Below, piece by piece: positions 1-7,271 of a DNA stretch of 64,000 nucleotides. Source of the stretch: Candidatus Polarisedimenticolaceae bacterium (GTDB taxonomy: Bacteria; Pseudomonadota; Gammaproteobacteria; Chromatiales; Chromatiaceae); assembly GCA_021647945.1 (NCBI GenBank), contig JAKITT010000006.1, forward strand, positions 1 to 64,000, in the 5' to 3' direction. The stretch's first letter is position 1, and every line of letters begins with the position of its first letter. Both the position numbers and the translations under genes were made by a program. The notes beneath the pieces are model-generated. The model worked only from the letters and a program-made list of their open reading frames with translations. It had not been told where the DNA came from and ran no database searches.

Positions 1-289
1 CCTCATAAAGGCCGTAAGGTTTGTCCTCATTAATACGAGACAGATTAGAGCGTGAGAGTTTAGCGCTGCCGAGGTGATAAAGGCGATGCATCTGTGCAGA
101 GATATTCTCAACAATATCACGCAAGCTGCTTCGGCCTGACAATTGTGCCATAGAGAGACTCACAAACTGCGACCAGCGGGATGCCGTTCGGAAAGAGCGG
201 CCTGAATGATGCTGTTTTGCAAGGGTCTCAAATTCATGTCTCGGCACAAGTTTTAGTATTTGTGAGAAGATCGTATTACAATGAGCCAT
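1..289 (-). CDS. IS4-family transposase, N-terminal part; runs off the left edge
   Basis: The minus strand is open from an ATG at 289 to the window edge (96 codons). The translation begins MAHCNTIFSQILKLVPRHEF and continues with features such as HHSGR, WSQFV, LSGRSSLRDIVENISAQ, LYHLG and SRSNLSRINEDKPYGLYE. This is the layout of the DUF4372 domain found at the N-terminus of a group of IS4-like DDE transposases. The catalytic domain would lie outside the window, so activity cannot be judged. Downstream of the start (290 to about 360) the sequence should hold the element's terminus, but I could not fix the end. Identification from remembered family consensus; confident for family, not for a named IS. 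Confidence 0.8.
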   Translation of the reverse strand, partial: MAHCNTIFSQILKLVPRHEFETLAKQHHSGRSFRTASRWSQFVSLSMAQLSGRSSLRDIVENISAQMHRLYHLGSAKLSRSNLSRINEDKPYGLYE

Positions 290-379
290 GGCCTGGTTTT
301 CCTTGTTGGTTCAGCAAGTTATAAGCAAACTCATTGTACCAAAATCAGGGGGGATCAGGCCTCTTTACTTACTAGTTAA

Positions 380-568
380 CGGGACAGCAGTGATTTAACT
401 TATGCTTGGTATTGGCTGGTACGGGTTGACCCAGAGAGTGGCTTAATGGAAGAGATAGCAAAAACAAACTCAGCATCAACCCCCATTGTTTTTGGCAATG
501 ACCTCTATATGCCAGGAAAAGATTATTTCCGTAAATTCACAGACTACCCTGTCACTTATCAAAACTAA
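380..568 (+). pseudogene. 3' remnant of an unidentified gene beside the IS4 element
   Basis: A plus-strand frame runs without a stop from 380 to a TAA at 566-568 (62 codons) and reads like protein: DSSDLTYAWYWLVRVDPESG, then LMEEIAKTNSASTPIVFGND, then LYMPGKDYFRKFTDYPVTYQN. There is no credible start codon; an in-frame stop at 377-379 sits just before it, close to the presumed end of the IS4 element. The simplest reading is the tail of a gene whose front was removed when the insertion sequence landed. I do not recognise the family. The TAA stop overlaps the first bases of the repeat that follows. Confidence 0.35.
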
Positions 569-729
569 GGAGCCTCTGATTAAGTCTGATTGAATTTAGA
601 GTGAGATGAAACTGTTTCGATTTGTTTCGAAGTGAGCGGTAATAGTTATTCTATTGCGGCGATCTTCGGAGCGAATCGGGGCAGTTTCAGTCAGTCTAAA
701 AAAATCATAACTTATTCAGAGTCTCCCTA
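567..729. mobile_element. MITE-like element, full-length copy A
   Basis: A 163-bp segment with inverted ends: the left end reads AAGGAGCCTCTGATTAAGTC and the right end, reverse-complemented, TAGGGAGACTCTGAATAAGT. The interior carries a second inverted pair, CGATTTGTTTCGAAGTGAGC against GCGATCTTCGGAGCGAATCG. It is flanked by TA on both sides. Closely similar full copies are at 13651-13831 (same orientation) and 59228-59391 (opposite orientation). It has no coding capacity, so any movement would depend on a transposase elsewhere. Confidence 0.7.
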
Positions 730-735
730 ACTTAA

Positions 736-1209
736 TCAGGGATTATATCGCCGTTCAAACCCCGACTCACTGAACCCGTTCATCTTACTGTTTTTACTGA
801 TGACAATGAGCGGGTAGCCTGATCCGCCCAGCTTTTTAAACTCACGCATTCTGTGTGGGAGTTTCTCAACATTGTATTCTACAAATGGAATGCCATTTTT
901 ATTGAAGTAGTTTCTAGCTTTTTTGTAGTATCCACACCAGTCTGTTCCATACATGGTGACTTTTTTCTTTTTAACACTTTTTTTAGCTGTTTCAATAGCG
1001 GAAGCAACGCTCTTATTTGTTGCTGATGGGGTTGTTAAAGATGGCTGAGTTACATTGACATGCACTATCTCAGAGTCACCACTGCTGGGCGGGCGCTCTC
1101 CAAAATGCACTCTCCCTTCGCTATCTACCCACTTATATATCTCAGCATGAGCAGAAAATGCGAACAGGAGCATGGCTACTGCTAGGAGAGTCGATAGTTG
1201 GTTACTCAT
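736..1209 (-). CDS. Exported DUF4124-glutaredoxin protein with a CGYY active site
   Basis: With the start at ATG 1209 the protein has 157 residues: a signal peptide (about 1-22, ending FSAHA), a DUF4124 segment (EIYKWVDSEGRVHFGERPP), a Ser/Thr/Lys-rich linker, and a glutaredoxin fold from about 83 with KVTMYGTDWCGYY and the cis-proline region GGSGYPLIV. A frame extension to 1269 exists, but 1209 is preferred because the signal peptide begins there and GGGG lies just upstream. Family members normally carry CGYC; here Cys92 is kept and the second cysteine is Tyr95, which would make it monothiol. Likely a periplasmic thiol-handling protein. Neighbouring SCO1 suggests copper or redox maintenance, by inference only. 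Confidence 0.75.
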   Translation of the reverse strand: MSNQLSTLLAVAMLLFAFSAHAEIYKWVDSEGRVHFGERPPSSGDSEIVHVNVTQPSLTTPSATNKSVASAIETAKKSVKKKKVTMYGTDWCGYYKKARNYFNKNGIPFVEYNVEKLPHRMREFKKLGGSGYPLIVISKNSKMNGFSESGFERRYNP

Positions 1210-1309
1210 GCGCCCCAATATCCCACAGAGCGTCTTGGGAGTCAGCTCCTCCAGGATCAATGGGGTCAATTGATCGTTTTATTTGGCCCATACTTCACAC
1301 ATGACACAA

Positions 1310-1924
1310 CTACTCTGGCATCACATGCAGCATGGCATCATAAACTACCGATGCGGGGACGCCATGGGGGAAGATAAAACGCAATTCACCATCATCGGTT
1401 ATTAAATAGAGTGCACCCGAGTGGTTGATTGCATAACCAAATGAGGAGTCTTCCATTTCGACCTTGTAGTACTGAACGCCATAGAGTTCAGCGGCGCTGT
1501 CAATCTGTTCTTTGCTTCCCGTCAAACCGATTGAATTAGCATGGAAATAGCTCACATATTCGACCAATAATTCTGGGGTATCCCGGTCGGGATCGACACT
1601 AACAAAAACTATCTTAACCCTCTCCGCTTGTTGGGGTGTTAGCTCATTCAGTGCTTGGGTCATGGTCGCCATGGAGGTGGGGCAGATGTCGGGACACTTG
1701 GTGTAACCAAAATAGAGCAGCACCAGCTTGCCACGATAATCTTTGAGGGAGACAGGGCCATCTGCCGACTGTAGGAGAAAGTCTCCGCCTGTTGGCGGCA
1801 CGTCAAAACCACGTGCGGCGATCTGTTCTGGTGTGGCCTCTTGTTGTGCCATCACTAACAGTGGCATCGAGAGAAGTGTGATAAATACTGTTTTATAGAT
1901 TAGTCGTATCATTTGATTATCCAT
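1310..1924 (-). CDS. SCO1/SenC/PrrC family protein
   Basis: 204 residues with an N-terminal hydrophobic segment (about 6-26, ending VMA) that is a signal peptide or anchor, followed by a thioredoxin-like fold. The copper/redox motif is present: C77 and C81 in YTKCPDICPTS, and His168 in AINHSG. SCO1 proteins deliver copper to the CuA site of cytochrome c oxidase subunit II or act as thiol-disulfide reductases in the periplasm. Start at ATG 1924; Met5 is an alternative that would shorten the n-region. It is transcribed toward the glutaredoxin gene (100-bp gap). No cytochrome oxidase gene is in the window, so the client is not shown. Confidence 0.9.
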   Translation of the reverse strand: MDNQMIRLIYKTVFITLLSMPLLVMAQQEATPEQIAARGFDVPPTGGDFLLQSADGPVSLKDYRGKLVLLYFGYTKCPDICPTSMATMTQALNELTPQQAERVKIVFVSVDPDRDTPELLVEYVSYFHANSIGLTGSKEQIDSAAELYGVQYYKVEMEDSSFGYAINHSGALYLITDDGELRFIFPHGVPASVVYDAMLHVMPE

Positions 1925-1952
1925 ACTATTTAAGAGTGCTGAGTAATTCTCA

Positions 1953-2107
1953 CTTTGTCAGATTCAAACCAATCGACCAAAAAACATGGATTCCATCACA
2001 ACATGGTATCTGTAGGTTCGCTTTTGAGCGTACATGAAACCAAACCATGCACTTGAAAGTGCACCTACAAACCGTCCCATCTGGATGGCTGGGAAAATCT
2101 GACAAAG
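1953..2107. repeat. Small inverted-repeat element with GTAGG...CCTAC core
   Basis: The 12-base arms CTTTGTCAGATT (1953-1964) and AATCTGACAAAG (2096-2107) are perfect inverted repeats enclosing about 130 bp. Inside is a core that opens GTAGGTTCGC and closes GTGCACCTAC, a pattern also seen inside the element at 63426-63586. It fills most of the gap between the SCO1 gene and the pseudouridine synthase gene. No coding potential. Confidence 0.55.
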
Positions 2108-2128
2108 TAGAAGTAATGTACCTCTTCT

Positions 2129-2956
2129 CTATAGAGGCTCTACGCAGTAATGTTTAAGCTCACCACTTAGCGGGCAGCAGAAGGCGAGTGAATAGGCGGT
2201 CAACTGTAGATCTTCACTCGCTGCATTCGCTTGCCCATGAAGTCGGTCTCCCACCACGGGAAAACCGATTCCAGCTAAATGTCGGCGGATCTGATGTTTG
2301 CGTCCGGTGTCAATCTTCACCTCTAGCAGTGATCGGTTCTGTGACTGATCAACCTCAATCAGGCTCACCCAGCTAGATGCGGGGCGGTGATCAATCTCTG
2401 CGGAGATATGTAGCGCTTCGTCACGCGCGGCAAAGATCCCCTCAACCACTACGCGATAACATTTTTTGATCTGTCGTTTTTGGAATAGTTCAGCCAGTGC
2501 TGAAGCTGTTTTTTTCTGGTGGGCGATAATGATGAGACCAGAGGCGGCACGATCCAGCCGATGCACAATGAAGGCGGGCCGTTGTGGCGTCAGGTTCAGT
2601 TCAACCCAACGGTTGATGGTGCAGTGATCACCCCACTTGCTGCCCTGGCAGAGCATGCCGTAGGGTTTAAACCAGATGGAGTAGGCACCTTCATCGGCAA
2701 TCAGACGCGCCGCTGCCACCTCACTGGCCAACACCCGCTCGTCATAGTAGAGATGCAGTTCATCCCCTTGGTTTAGCTTTTTATCGGCCCGACGGAGACG
2801 TTGTGTCCCCTGCTTATTGGTCAGCCAGACGGCCCCTTTTTGCATCACCTGCTTGATGGATTGATGGCTGAGTCCAGTGGCATCAGCCAACAACCTCACG
2901 GCCTTTGTCTCATCGTTAAGAACCGAGCAGTGGTGCTCAAACCGATTAGCTGACAT
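2129..2956 (-). CDS. RluA-family RNA pseudouridine synthase
   Basis: 275 residues. The catalytic motif HRLDRAASGL has the conserved Asp at 135, followed by the typical HQKKTASALAELFQKRQIKK and the KCYRVVVEG strand; near the C-terminus TGRKHQIRRHLAGIGFPVVG is the standard RluA-family signature. The first 75 residues contain an S4-like stretch (VMQKGAVWLTNKQG, then DKKLNQGDELHLYYDERVL). The enzyme isomerises uridine to pseudouridine in rRNA or tRNA; the exact target cannot be told from sequence alone. ATG at 2956 starts 12 bp after the stop of the upstream YecA-like gene, so the two may be co-transcribed. Confidence 0.88.
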   Translation of the reverse strand: MSANRFEHHCSVLNDETKAVRLLADATGLSHQSIKQVMQKGAVWLTNKQGTQRLRRADKKLNQGDELHLYYDERVLASEVAAARLIADEGAYSIWFKPYGMLCQGSKWGDHCTINRWVELNLTPQRPAFIVHRLDRAASGLIIIAHQKKTASALAELFQKRQIKKCYRVVVEGIFAARDEALHISAEIDHRPASSWVSLIEVDQSQNRSLLEVKIDTGRKHQIRRHLAGIGFPVVGDRLHGQANAASEDLQLTAYSLAFCCPLSGELKHYCVEPL

Positions 2957-2968
2957 GGCGATGCACTA

Positions 2969-4327
2969 TTAGTGCAGACAGCACTTCTTAAATTTTTTCC
3001 CACTGCCACATGGGCAGGGGTCATTTCGACCCACCTTGGGTTCGGTTAAAACCTGTACAGCGGCATCACCCATTTGTCGTCTAAAGTGGTGATAGAGCTC
3101 TAATGCGCTCCTCTCCACCTCATACTGCATCGATTCAACCTCATCTATATCCATCGCTTCAATCTGCTCCATCCCCTGTTCAGTGGCGAACAGCCTGATC
3201 ACCTCTAATGCCCGCTCCACAACCAGCGCATTGGCGGCTGAGAGTGATGGCCACATAGCCATGCCACGCAGAAACCCCTCGCACCACTCATCGACAATAT
3301 CATAGGTTTTACCTTCAACCTCTTTCTCAAAAAATAGCGCTTGAAAGCTATCATCATCCAACGCCTGAGCCACTTGGTTGTAGAAGACCATCACCGCCGA
3401 TATGAATTTATTGGCATGATCAACATCTGGCCACTCTGGGGTGTGCTCTTTGCCGCCCCAAATGGCAGCCATCCACTCAGAGGGCATGATCATCTCTGGC
3501 GCGGCGAGTATTGCGGCAAAAAAACCATCCAGCTCTGAGATGTTGAGAATCGATTCGTCACAGCCATATTGCAGCAGATACTCATCCAGCTCTTCAAAGA
3601 GCGTGACCGACTCAGGATCAGGTGAGATCAAGGGGGCCTTCTCTTTCGCCTGATGAGAGGTGGCATAGTCTGGTTTTGGCGTGCTGCGTTGATCTCTCAA
3701 TCCTAGTGAAATTTCAACCTCTTCCAGGTCACCGGCACAGCTAATATCAACCATGCCACCGCTATAGATATCCCGAATCACCTCTATCGACTCACTCGCT
3801 TGTAGGTCGATAAGGCAGCAGACAATCAAGCCATTCATTGTCGTCAGGCTCTTATCCTTCGCCCGTAGGTAGGCAGTGAGCGCCTCAATAACCGCCTCTC
3901 GGCATTCAGGGTGCCGCTCTGCAATCTCCTTCAAACCATCGGCCGCTATGACACGGGCAAACTCTTTGTGTCGGATCTCGTTCATATAGATGGTTAACGG
4001 TTCAACTGCGGGCGCACCCAACATGCCCACCACCACCGGCAGATCCTGAATGGCCCAGTCATCTTCAACCAGCAGATCAAAGAGTGCCAACAGCGGCTCT
4101 ATACTCGATGCGCTGCCCAGCTGAGCCAACGTCCGCCAGGCGTGCAGCGGCACCCAAACCTCATCGCTCTCAACATCGGCATCATGCAGTGACTCATTGC
4201 CCACCAACAGCAGCAGACTAAAGACATCTTGATCATTAAAACCAAACTGCAGGTAGTCCATCCATTTTCCACCATGCTTCACTTCACCCAGTTCAAACAG
4301 GGCACTCAATTTACTTTTACTGCGCAT
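2969..4327 (-). CDS. UPF0149/YecA-family protein with N-terminal helical repeats and C-terminal SEC-C zinc motif
   Basis: 452 residues in three parts. Residues 1 to about 220 are helical-repeat-like ([36 protein letters not shown]), resembling DUF1186/HEAT regions. About 240-410 match the YecA/YgfB family ([35 protein letters not shown]). The last 22 residues form a SEC-C metal-binding motif, [19 protein letters not shown], as at the end of SecA and YecA. SEC-C motifs bind zinc or iron and often contact ribosomes or SecB. The function of this combination is not established. Start ATG 4327; stop 12 bp before the pseudouridine synthase. Confidence 0.8.
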   Translation of the reverse strand: MRSKSKLSALFELGEVKHGGKWMDYLQFGFNDQDVFSLLLLVGNESLHDADVESDEVWVPLHAWRTLAQLGSASSIEPLLALFDLLVEDDWAIQDLPVVVGMLGAPAVEPLTIYMNEIRHKEFARVIAADGLKEIAERHPECREAVIEALTAYLRAKDKSLTTMNGLIVCCLIDLQASESIEVIRDIYSGGMVDISCAGDLEEVEISLGLRDQRSTPKPDYATSHQAKEKAPLISPDPESVTLFEELDEYLLQYGCDESILNISELDGFFAAILAAPEMIMPSEWMAAIWGGKEHTPEWPDVDHANKFISAVMVFYNQVAQALDDDSFQALFFEKEVEGKTYDIVDEWCEGFLRGMAMWPSLSAANALVVERALEVIRLFATEQGMEQIEAMDIDEVESMQYEVERSALELYHHFRRQMGDAAVQVLTEPKVGRNDPCPCGSGKKFKKCCLH

Positions 4328-4420
4328 AAAGCTTTAGCTCTCACTCGAGTCACTACTCGATAGACCAACAAAATTATCTGCTGCAATTCTACCGCGCTAT
4401 TGTTATTGGGGACATAGGCA

Positions 4421-4472
4421 AGCTCTGATCAAGTTATGATTATTTTAGACTGGCTGAAACTGCCCCGATTCT
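4421..4472. repeat. Partial MITE-family end upstream of the MoxR gene
   Basis: The sequence from AGCTCTGATCAAGTTATGAT through TTTTAGACTGGCTGAAACTG to CCCCGATTC matches the long arm of the MITE family (compare 59231 onward). The outermost bases and the opposite arm are missing. A short hairpin GACCAC-TGC-GTGGTC follows at 4496-4510. It lies in the 247-bp divergent region between the YecA-like gene and the MoxR operon, so it could sit within promoter sequence of either. Confidence 0.55.
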
Positions 4473-4574
4473 TAGCTATAATCTGCAACTTTTTCGACCA
4501 CTGCGTGGTCATAGGGAGCGATCTATTTCGACATAGCCCCCTAAATTACAATTTTCGAGCGATTGAATATAACG

Positions 4575-5537
4575 ATGACTCACACTCTATTTAGCCAACT
4601 CCGAGAAGAACTTCAACAGGTCATTATTGGTCAAGAGCGACTGGTTGATCGACTGCTTATCGCACTGCTGGCCGATGGCCACCTACTGGTCGAAGGGGCA
4701 CCGGGGCTAGCCAAGACCACCGCCATTAAAGAGCTGGCAGCACGACTGGAGGGTGATTTCCACCGTCTACAGTTCACACCCGATCTACTACCGGGTGATC
4801 TCACCGGCACCGAGATCTACCGACCACAGAATGGCCAGTTTGAGTTCCAAAAAGGGCCACTGTTCCACAACTTTGTGTTGGCCGATGAGGTCAATCGTGC
4901 CCCTGCCAAGGTACAGGCCGCGCTGCTAGAGGCGATGGGCGAACGGCAGATCACCGTGGGCCACACCACCTATCCACTGCCGCAACCATTTTTGGTGATG
5001 GCGACCCAGAACCCCATTGAACAAGAGGGCACCTACCCACTGCCAGAGGCGCAGCTCGACCGCTTTCTGATGCATATCCGAATTGACTACCCCAGGGCCG
5101 ATACCGAACGGCAGATTCTACAGCTGGCACGCAGACAGGCGATCAGCAAAGAGCGCGCCCCTGAAACCAAGAAACATCTCAGCATCGCCCAGATCCTTGA
5201 GGCGCAGCATGAGGTGAACCATCTGCACATGGCTGAGCCGGTCGAGCAGTATTTGGTACAGCTCACCCTAGCCAGCCGCGATCCATCCCCTTATGGGGCG
5301 GATCTGGCTCGCTGGGTCAACTACGGTGCCAGCCCGCGTGGCACTATCGCTCTGGATCGTAGCGCTCGCGCCCACGCATGGCTGCATGGCCGTGATTACG
5401 CCTCACCCGAGGATGTACAGGCGGTCGCATATGACTGTTTGCGCCACCGTATTCTGCTCTCATTTGAAGCGGAGGCTGAGGGGATCACCAGCGATGACTT
5501 CATCCGTGAACTGGTTCAGCGAGTACCTGTGGCTTAA
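4575..5537 (+). CDS. MoxR-family AAA+ ATPase
   Basis: 320 residues. Walker A is GAPGLAKTT, Walker B is FVLADEVNR followed by APAKVQAALLEAMGERQ, sensor 1 is MATQNPIEQEGTYPLPEAQL, and a C-terminal lid domain includes the ASPRG motif. MoxR ATPases act as chaperones that load metals or assemble complexes with von Willebrand factor A partners. Here the partners follow directly (DUF58, DUF4381, BatA, BatB/C, BatD). The frame is open from a TTG at 4563, but ATG 4575 is preferred; neither has a strong Shine-Dalgarno sequence. The TAA stop (5535-5537) shares bases with the left end of a MITE-type element. Confidence 0.92.
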   Translation: MTHTLFSQLREELQQVIIGQERLVDRLLIALLADGHLLVEGAPGLAKTTAIKELAARLEGDFHRLQFTPDLLPGDLTGTEIYRPQNGQFEFQKGPLFHNFVLADEVNRAPAKVQAALLEAMGERQITVGHTTYPLPQPFLVMATQNPIEQEGTYPLPEAQLDRFLMHIRIDYPRADTERQILQLARRQAISKERAPETKKHLSIAQILEAQHEVNHLHMAEPVEQYLVQLTLASRDPSPYGADLARWVNYGASPRGTIALDRSARAHAWLHGRDYASPEDVQAVAYDCLRHRILLSFEAEAEGITSDDFIRELVQRVPVA

Positions 5538-5651
5538 GGAGGCTCTGAGCAAATCATGAACGCCTCTCTTGAGCCCAAAACCCGTCACTTCTTCGTTATT
5601 AAGCTTCGTAATAGCTTGAATCAATGATTAGGCACAAAGCTCAGCATACCC

Positions 5652-5720
5652 GTAGGAGCGGCGCCCTCGCTGCGATTGGGCTTGGCAGCGGGATTCATCG
5701 CGGCGAGGCACCGCTCCTAC
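5652..5720. repeat. REP-like palindrome (GTAGGAGCGG/CCGCTCCTAC)
   Basis: Arms GTAGGAGCGG and CCGCTCCTAC are exact inverted repeats. A second inner pair, GCCCTCGCTGCGAT against ATCGCGGCGAGGC, pairs imperfectly. GTAGGAGCGG-type palindromes are common extragenic repeats in Pseudomonas-like and other gammaproteobacteria. Transcribed within the operon, it would form a strong stem-loop between the ATPase and DUF58 messages. Confidence 0.65.
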
Positions 5721-5799
5721 AGATGATCATCTGTATGATTGAGCTTTAGACCTAATCACCATGAAATTTAAACCTAATCTGCTTCGTCCAGATCTATTC

Positions 5800-5804
5800 A
5801 GAGG
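5800..5804 (+). promoter_or_regulatory. Ribosome-binding site supplied by the MITE terminus
   Basis: AGAGG at 5800-5804 lies 7 bases before the ATG at 5812. It is part of the element's terminal repeat (TCAGAGGCTCCTT), not of native gene sequence. It favours 5812 over the in-frame ATG at 5761, which falls inside the repeat and would add 17 residues unlike the DUF58 family. Confidence 0.45.
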
Positions 5805-5811
5805 CTCCTTG

Positions 5812-6780
5812 ATGCTCAACTGGTTCCACAACAAAATCCAGCAGCCGACGGCTGGCGTGGTTGCCTCCTCATCGAGTACACAAGCCACCACTGAGGAGCT
5901 GATTCAGCTCAGGCTGCATGTAAAGGGACTGAAGCTGCGTGGGCGACAGATGGCAACCAGCGTCATCTCCGGCACCCACCACTCGCGTTTTCGTGGACGC
6001 GGCATGGACTATCTGGAGTCACGCTGCTATCAGCCGGGTGATGATATCCGTAATATGGATTGGCGCGTCACCGCACGTACCGGCACACCACACACCAAGA
6101 TCTACCACGAAGAGCGGGAACGCCCCGTCGTCGTCGTGGTCGATCTGGGACCAACCATGTTCTTCGGCACCCGCAACTGCCTCAAGTCGGTGCAGGCATG
6201 TCGTGCCGCCGCAATGCTTGGTTGGGCCACCATCACCCAGGGCGACCGCATCGGCGCGCTTATATTCAATGGCAAGCACCAAGAGCTACAACCCAGCGGG
6301 GGCCAGCGTGGCGTGTTGCGTCTAATCCGTCATCTCAATCAGAGCAGTGACCCCAGCAAAGGGCTGGCCAATAGCGCAGATAACAACGGCCTCAATCATG
6401 CGCTAAAACGCCTACACCGCGTCGCCCGCCCAGGCTCCCTCATCTTTATCATCAGTGACTTCTACAACCTCAATGATGATACTGACCAACAGCTGATGAG
6501 ACTGCGGCAACATAATGACCTCATCGCCCTCCAGATCACCGACCCACTGGAACTCGCACCACCACCCGCAGGCAGTTACGCCATTACCGATGGCCACAAC
6601 AGCGGTTGGCTTGATAGCCGACAGACGAGCACGCAAGCATGGTTGCCCCACTACCACCAACGTATCAACGAGGTGATAGAGCGCCGTGCCATGCCACTGC
6701 TACAGCTCTCGACCACGGATGAGATCTCCAGTAAGTTACGGCAATTTTTCAACTCATCTAAGCAAGGCAAGAGACGCTGA
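5812..6780 (+). CDS. DUF58-domain protein
   Basis: 322 residues from ATG 5812. The DUF58 signature is present: HHSRFRGRGMDYLESRCYQP, then GDDIRNMDWRVTARTG and KIYHEERERPVVVVVDLGPTM. The region after it is a von Willebrand factor A-like fold, but the metal site reads DLGPT instead of DxSxS, so metal binding may be altered. DUF58 proteins are the usual direct partners of MoxR ATPases. The stop overlaps the next ATG by one base (TGATG). An in-frame start at 5761 would add residues coded by the repeat. Confidence 0.88.
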   Translation: MLNWFHNKIQQPTAGVVASSSSTQATTEELIQLRLHVKGLKLRGRQMATSVISGTHHSRFRGRGMDYLESRCYQPGDDIRNMDWRVTARTGTPHTKIYHEERERPVVVVVDLGPTMFFGTRNCLKSVQACRAAAMLGWATITQGDRIGALIFNGKHQELQPSGGQRGVLRLIRHLNQSSDPSKGLANSADNNGLNHALKRLHRVARPGSLIFIISDFYNLNDDTDQQLMRLRQHNDLIALQITDPLELAPPPAGSYAITDGHNSGWLDSRQTSTQAWLPHYHQRINEVIERRAMPLLQLSTTDEISSKLRQFFNSSKQGKRR

Positions 6781-7271
6781 TGAATCCGATACAGCCCCCT
6801 GCCCCAGCGCTACAACTGAAGGATATTCACACCCCTGGGCTGCCCGAACTTTGGCCACCCGCACCGGGCTGGTGGTTGGTCGCCATGGTGGCACTGGCAC
6901 TATTAATATGGGCCAGTTTCGCACTCCGGCGTCATCTGCAACTCCGTCGCCAACGCGCAGAGGTACTGGCCCTACTCACTCAACTGGAAGAGGCGTTTGA
7001 TCCATCACAGGCGGCCCATCATTTGGCAGAGTTATCGATCCTGCTACGCCGTGTGGCGCTGACGCGCTTCCCCCGCCAACGGGTGGCCGCATTGACCGGC
7101 AGCGCATGGCTCAAGTTTCTCGATGAGACGGGGGGAAACGGCCAGTTCAGCAACGGCCCGGGAGCAATCCTCGCCACTGGCCCCTACCAAAGCGACATAG
7201 AGGCCGATATTACACCCCTACTGCCCCTGCTGCGCAGTTGGCTCAAACGCAATGCGGGAGGCCCACTATGA
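6780..7271 (+). CDS. DUF4381-domain membrane protein
   Basis: 163 residues: a short proline-rich lead (LKDIHTPGLPELWPPAPGWW), one transmembrane segment (about 35-53), then a cytoplasmic helical domain (LAELSILLRRVALTRFPRQR, VAALTGSAWLKFLDE). This is the DUF4381 layout found between DUF58 and BatA genes in MoxR operons. Its biochemical role is unknown; a single-pass anchor for the complex is a reasonable guess. The start overlaps the DUF58 stop and its own stop overlaps the BatA start (ATGA), showing tight translational coupling. Confidence 0.82.
   Translation: MNPIQPPAPALQLKDIHTPGLPELWPPAPGWWLVAMVALALLIWASFALRRHLQLRRQRAEVLALLTQLEEAFDPSQAAHHLAELSILLRRVALTRFPRQRVAALTGSAWLKFLDETGGNGQFSNGPGAILATGPYQSDIEADITPLLPLLRSWLKRNAGGPL

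Larger units (their letters stand above)
5536..5810. mobile_element. Composite MITE-like element inside the MoxR/Bat operon
   Basis: The left end AAGGAGGCTCTGAGCAAATC and the right end (reverse complement AAGGAGCCTCTGAATAGATC) are imperfect inverted repeats of the MITE family. The middle differs from the other copies: it holds a nested inverted pair (GATTAGGCACAAAGCTCA against TGAGCTTTAGACCTAATC) around a REP-like palindrome at 5652-5720 (GTAGGAGCGG...CCGCTCCTAC). The 275-bp segment fills the entire gap between the MoxR and DUF58 genes, starting on the MoxR stop codon and ending one base before the preferred DUF58 start. Confidence 0.65.

Noticed and set aside
5761-5811. N-terminal extension of the DUF58 protein from ATG 5761
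   Set aside because: These codons fall inside the repeat element and do not match the family; ATG 5812 has a better ribosome-binding site.
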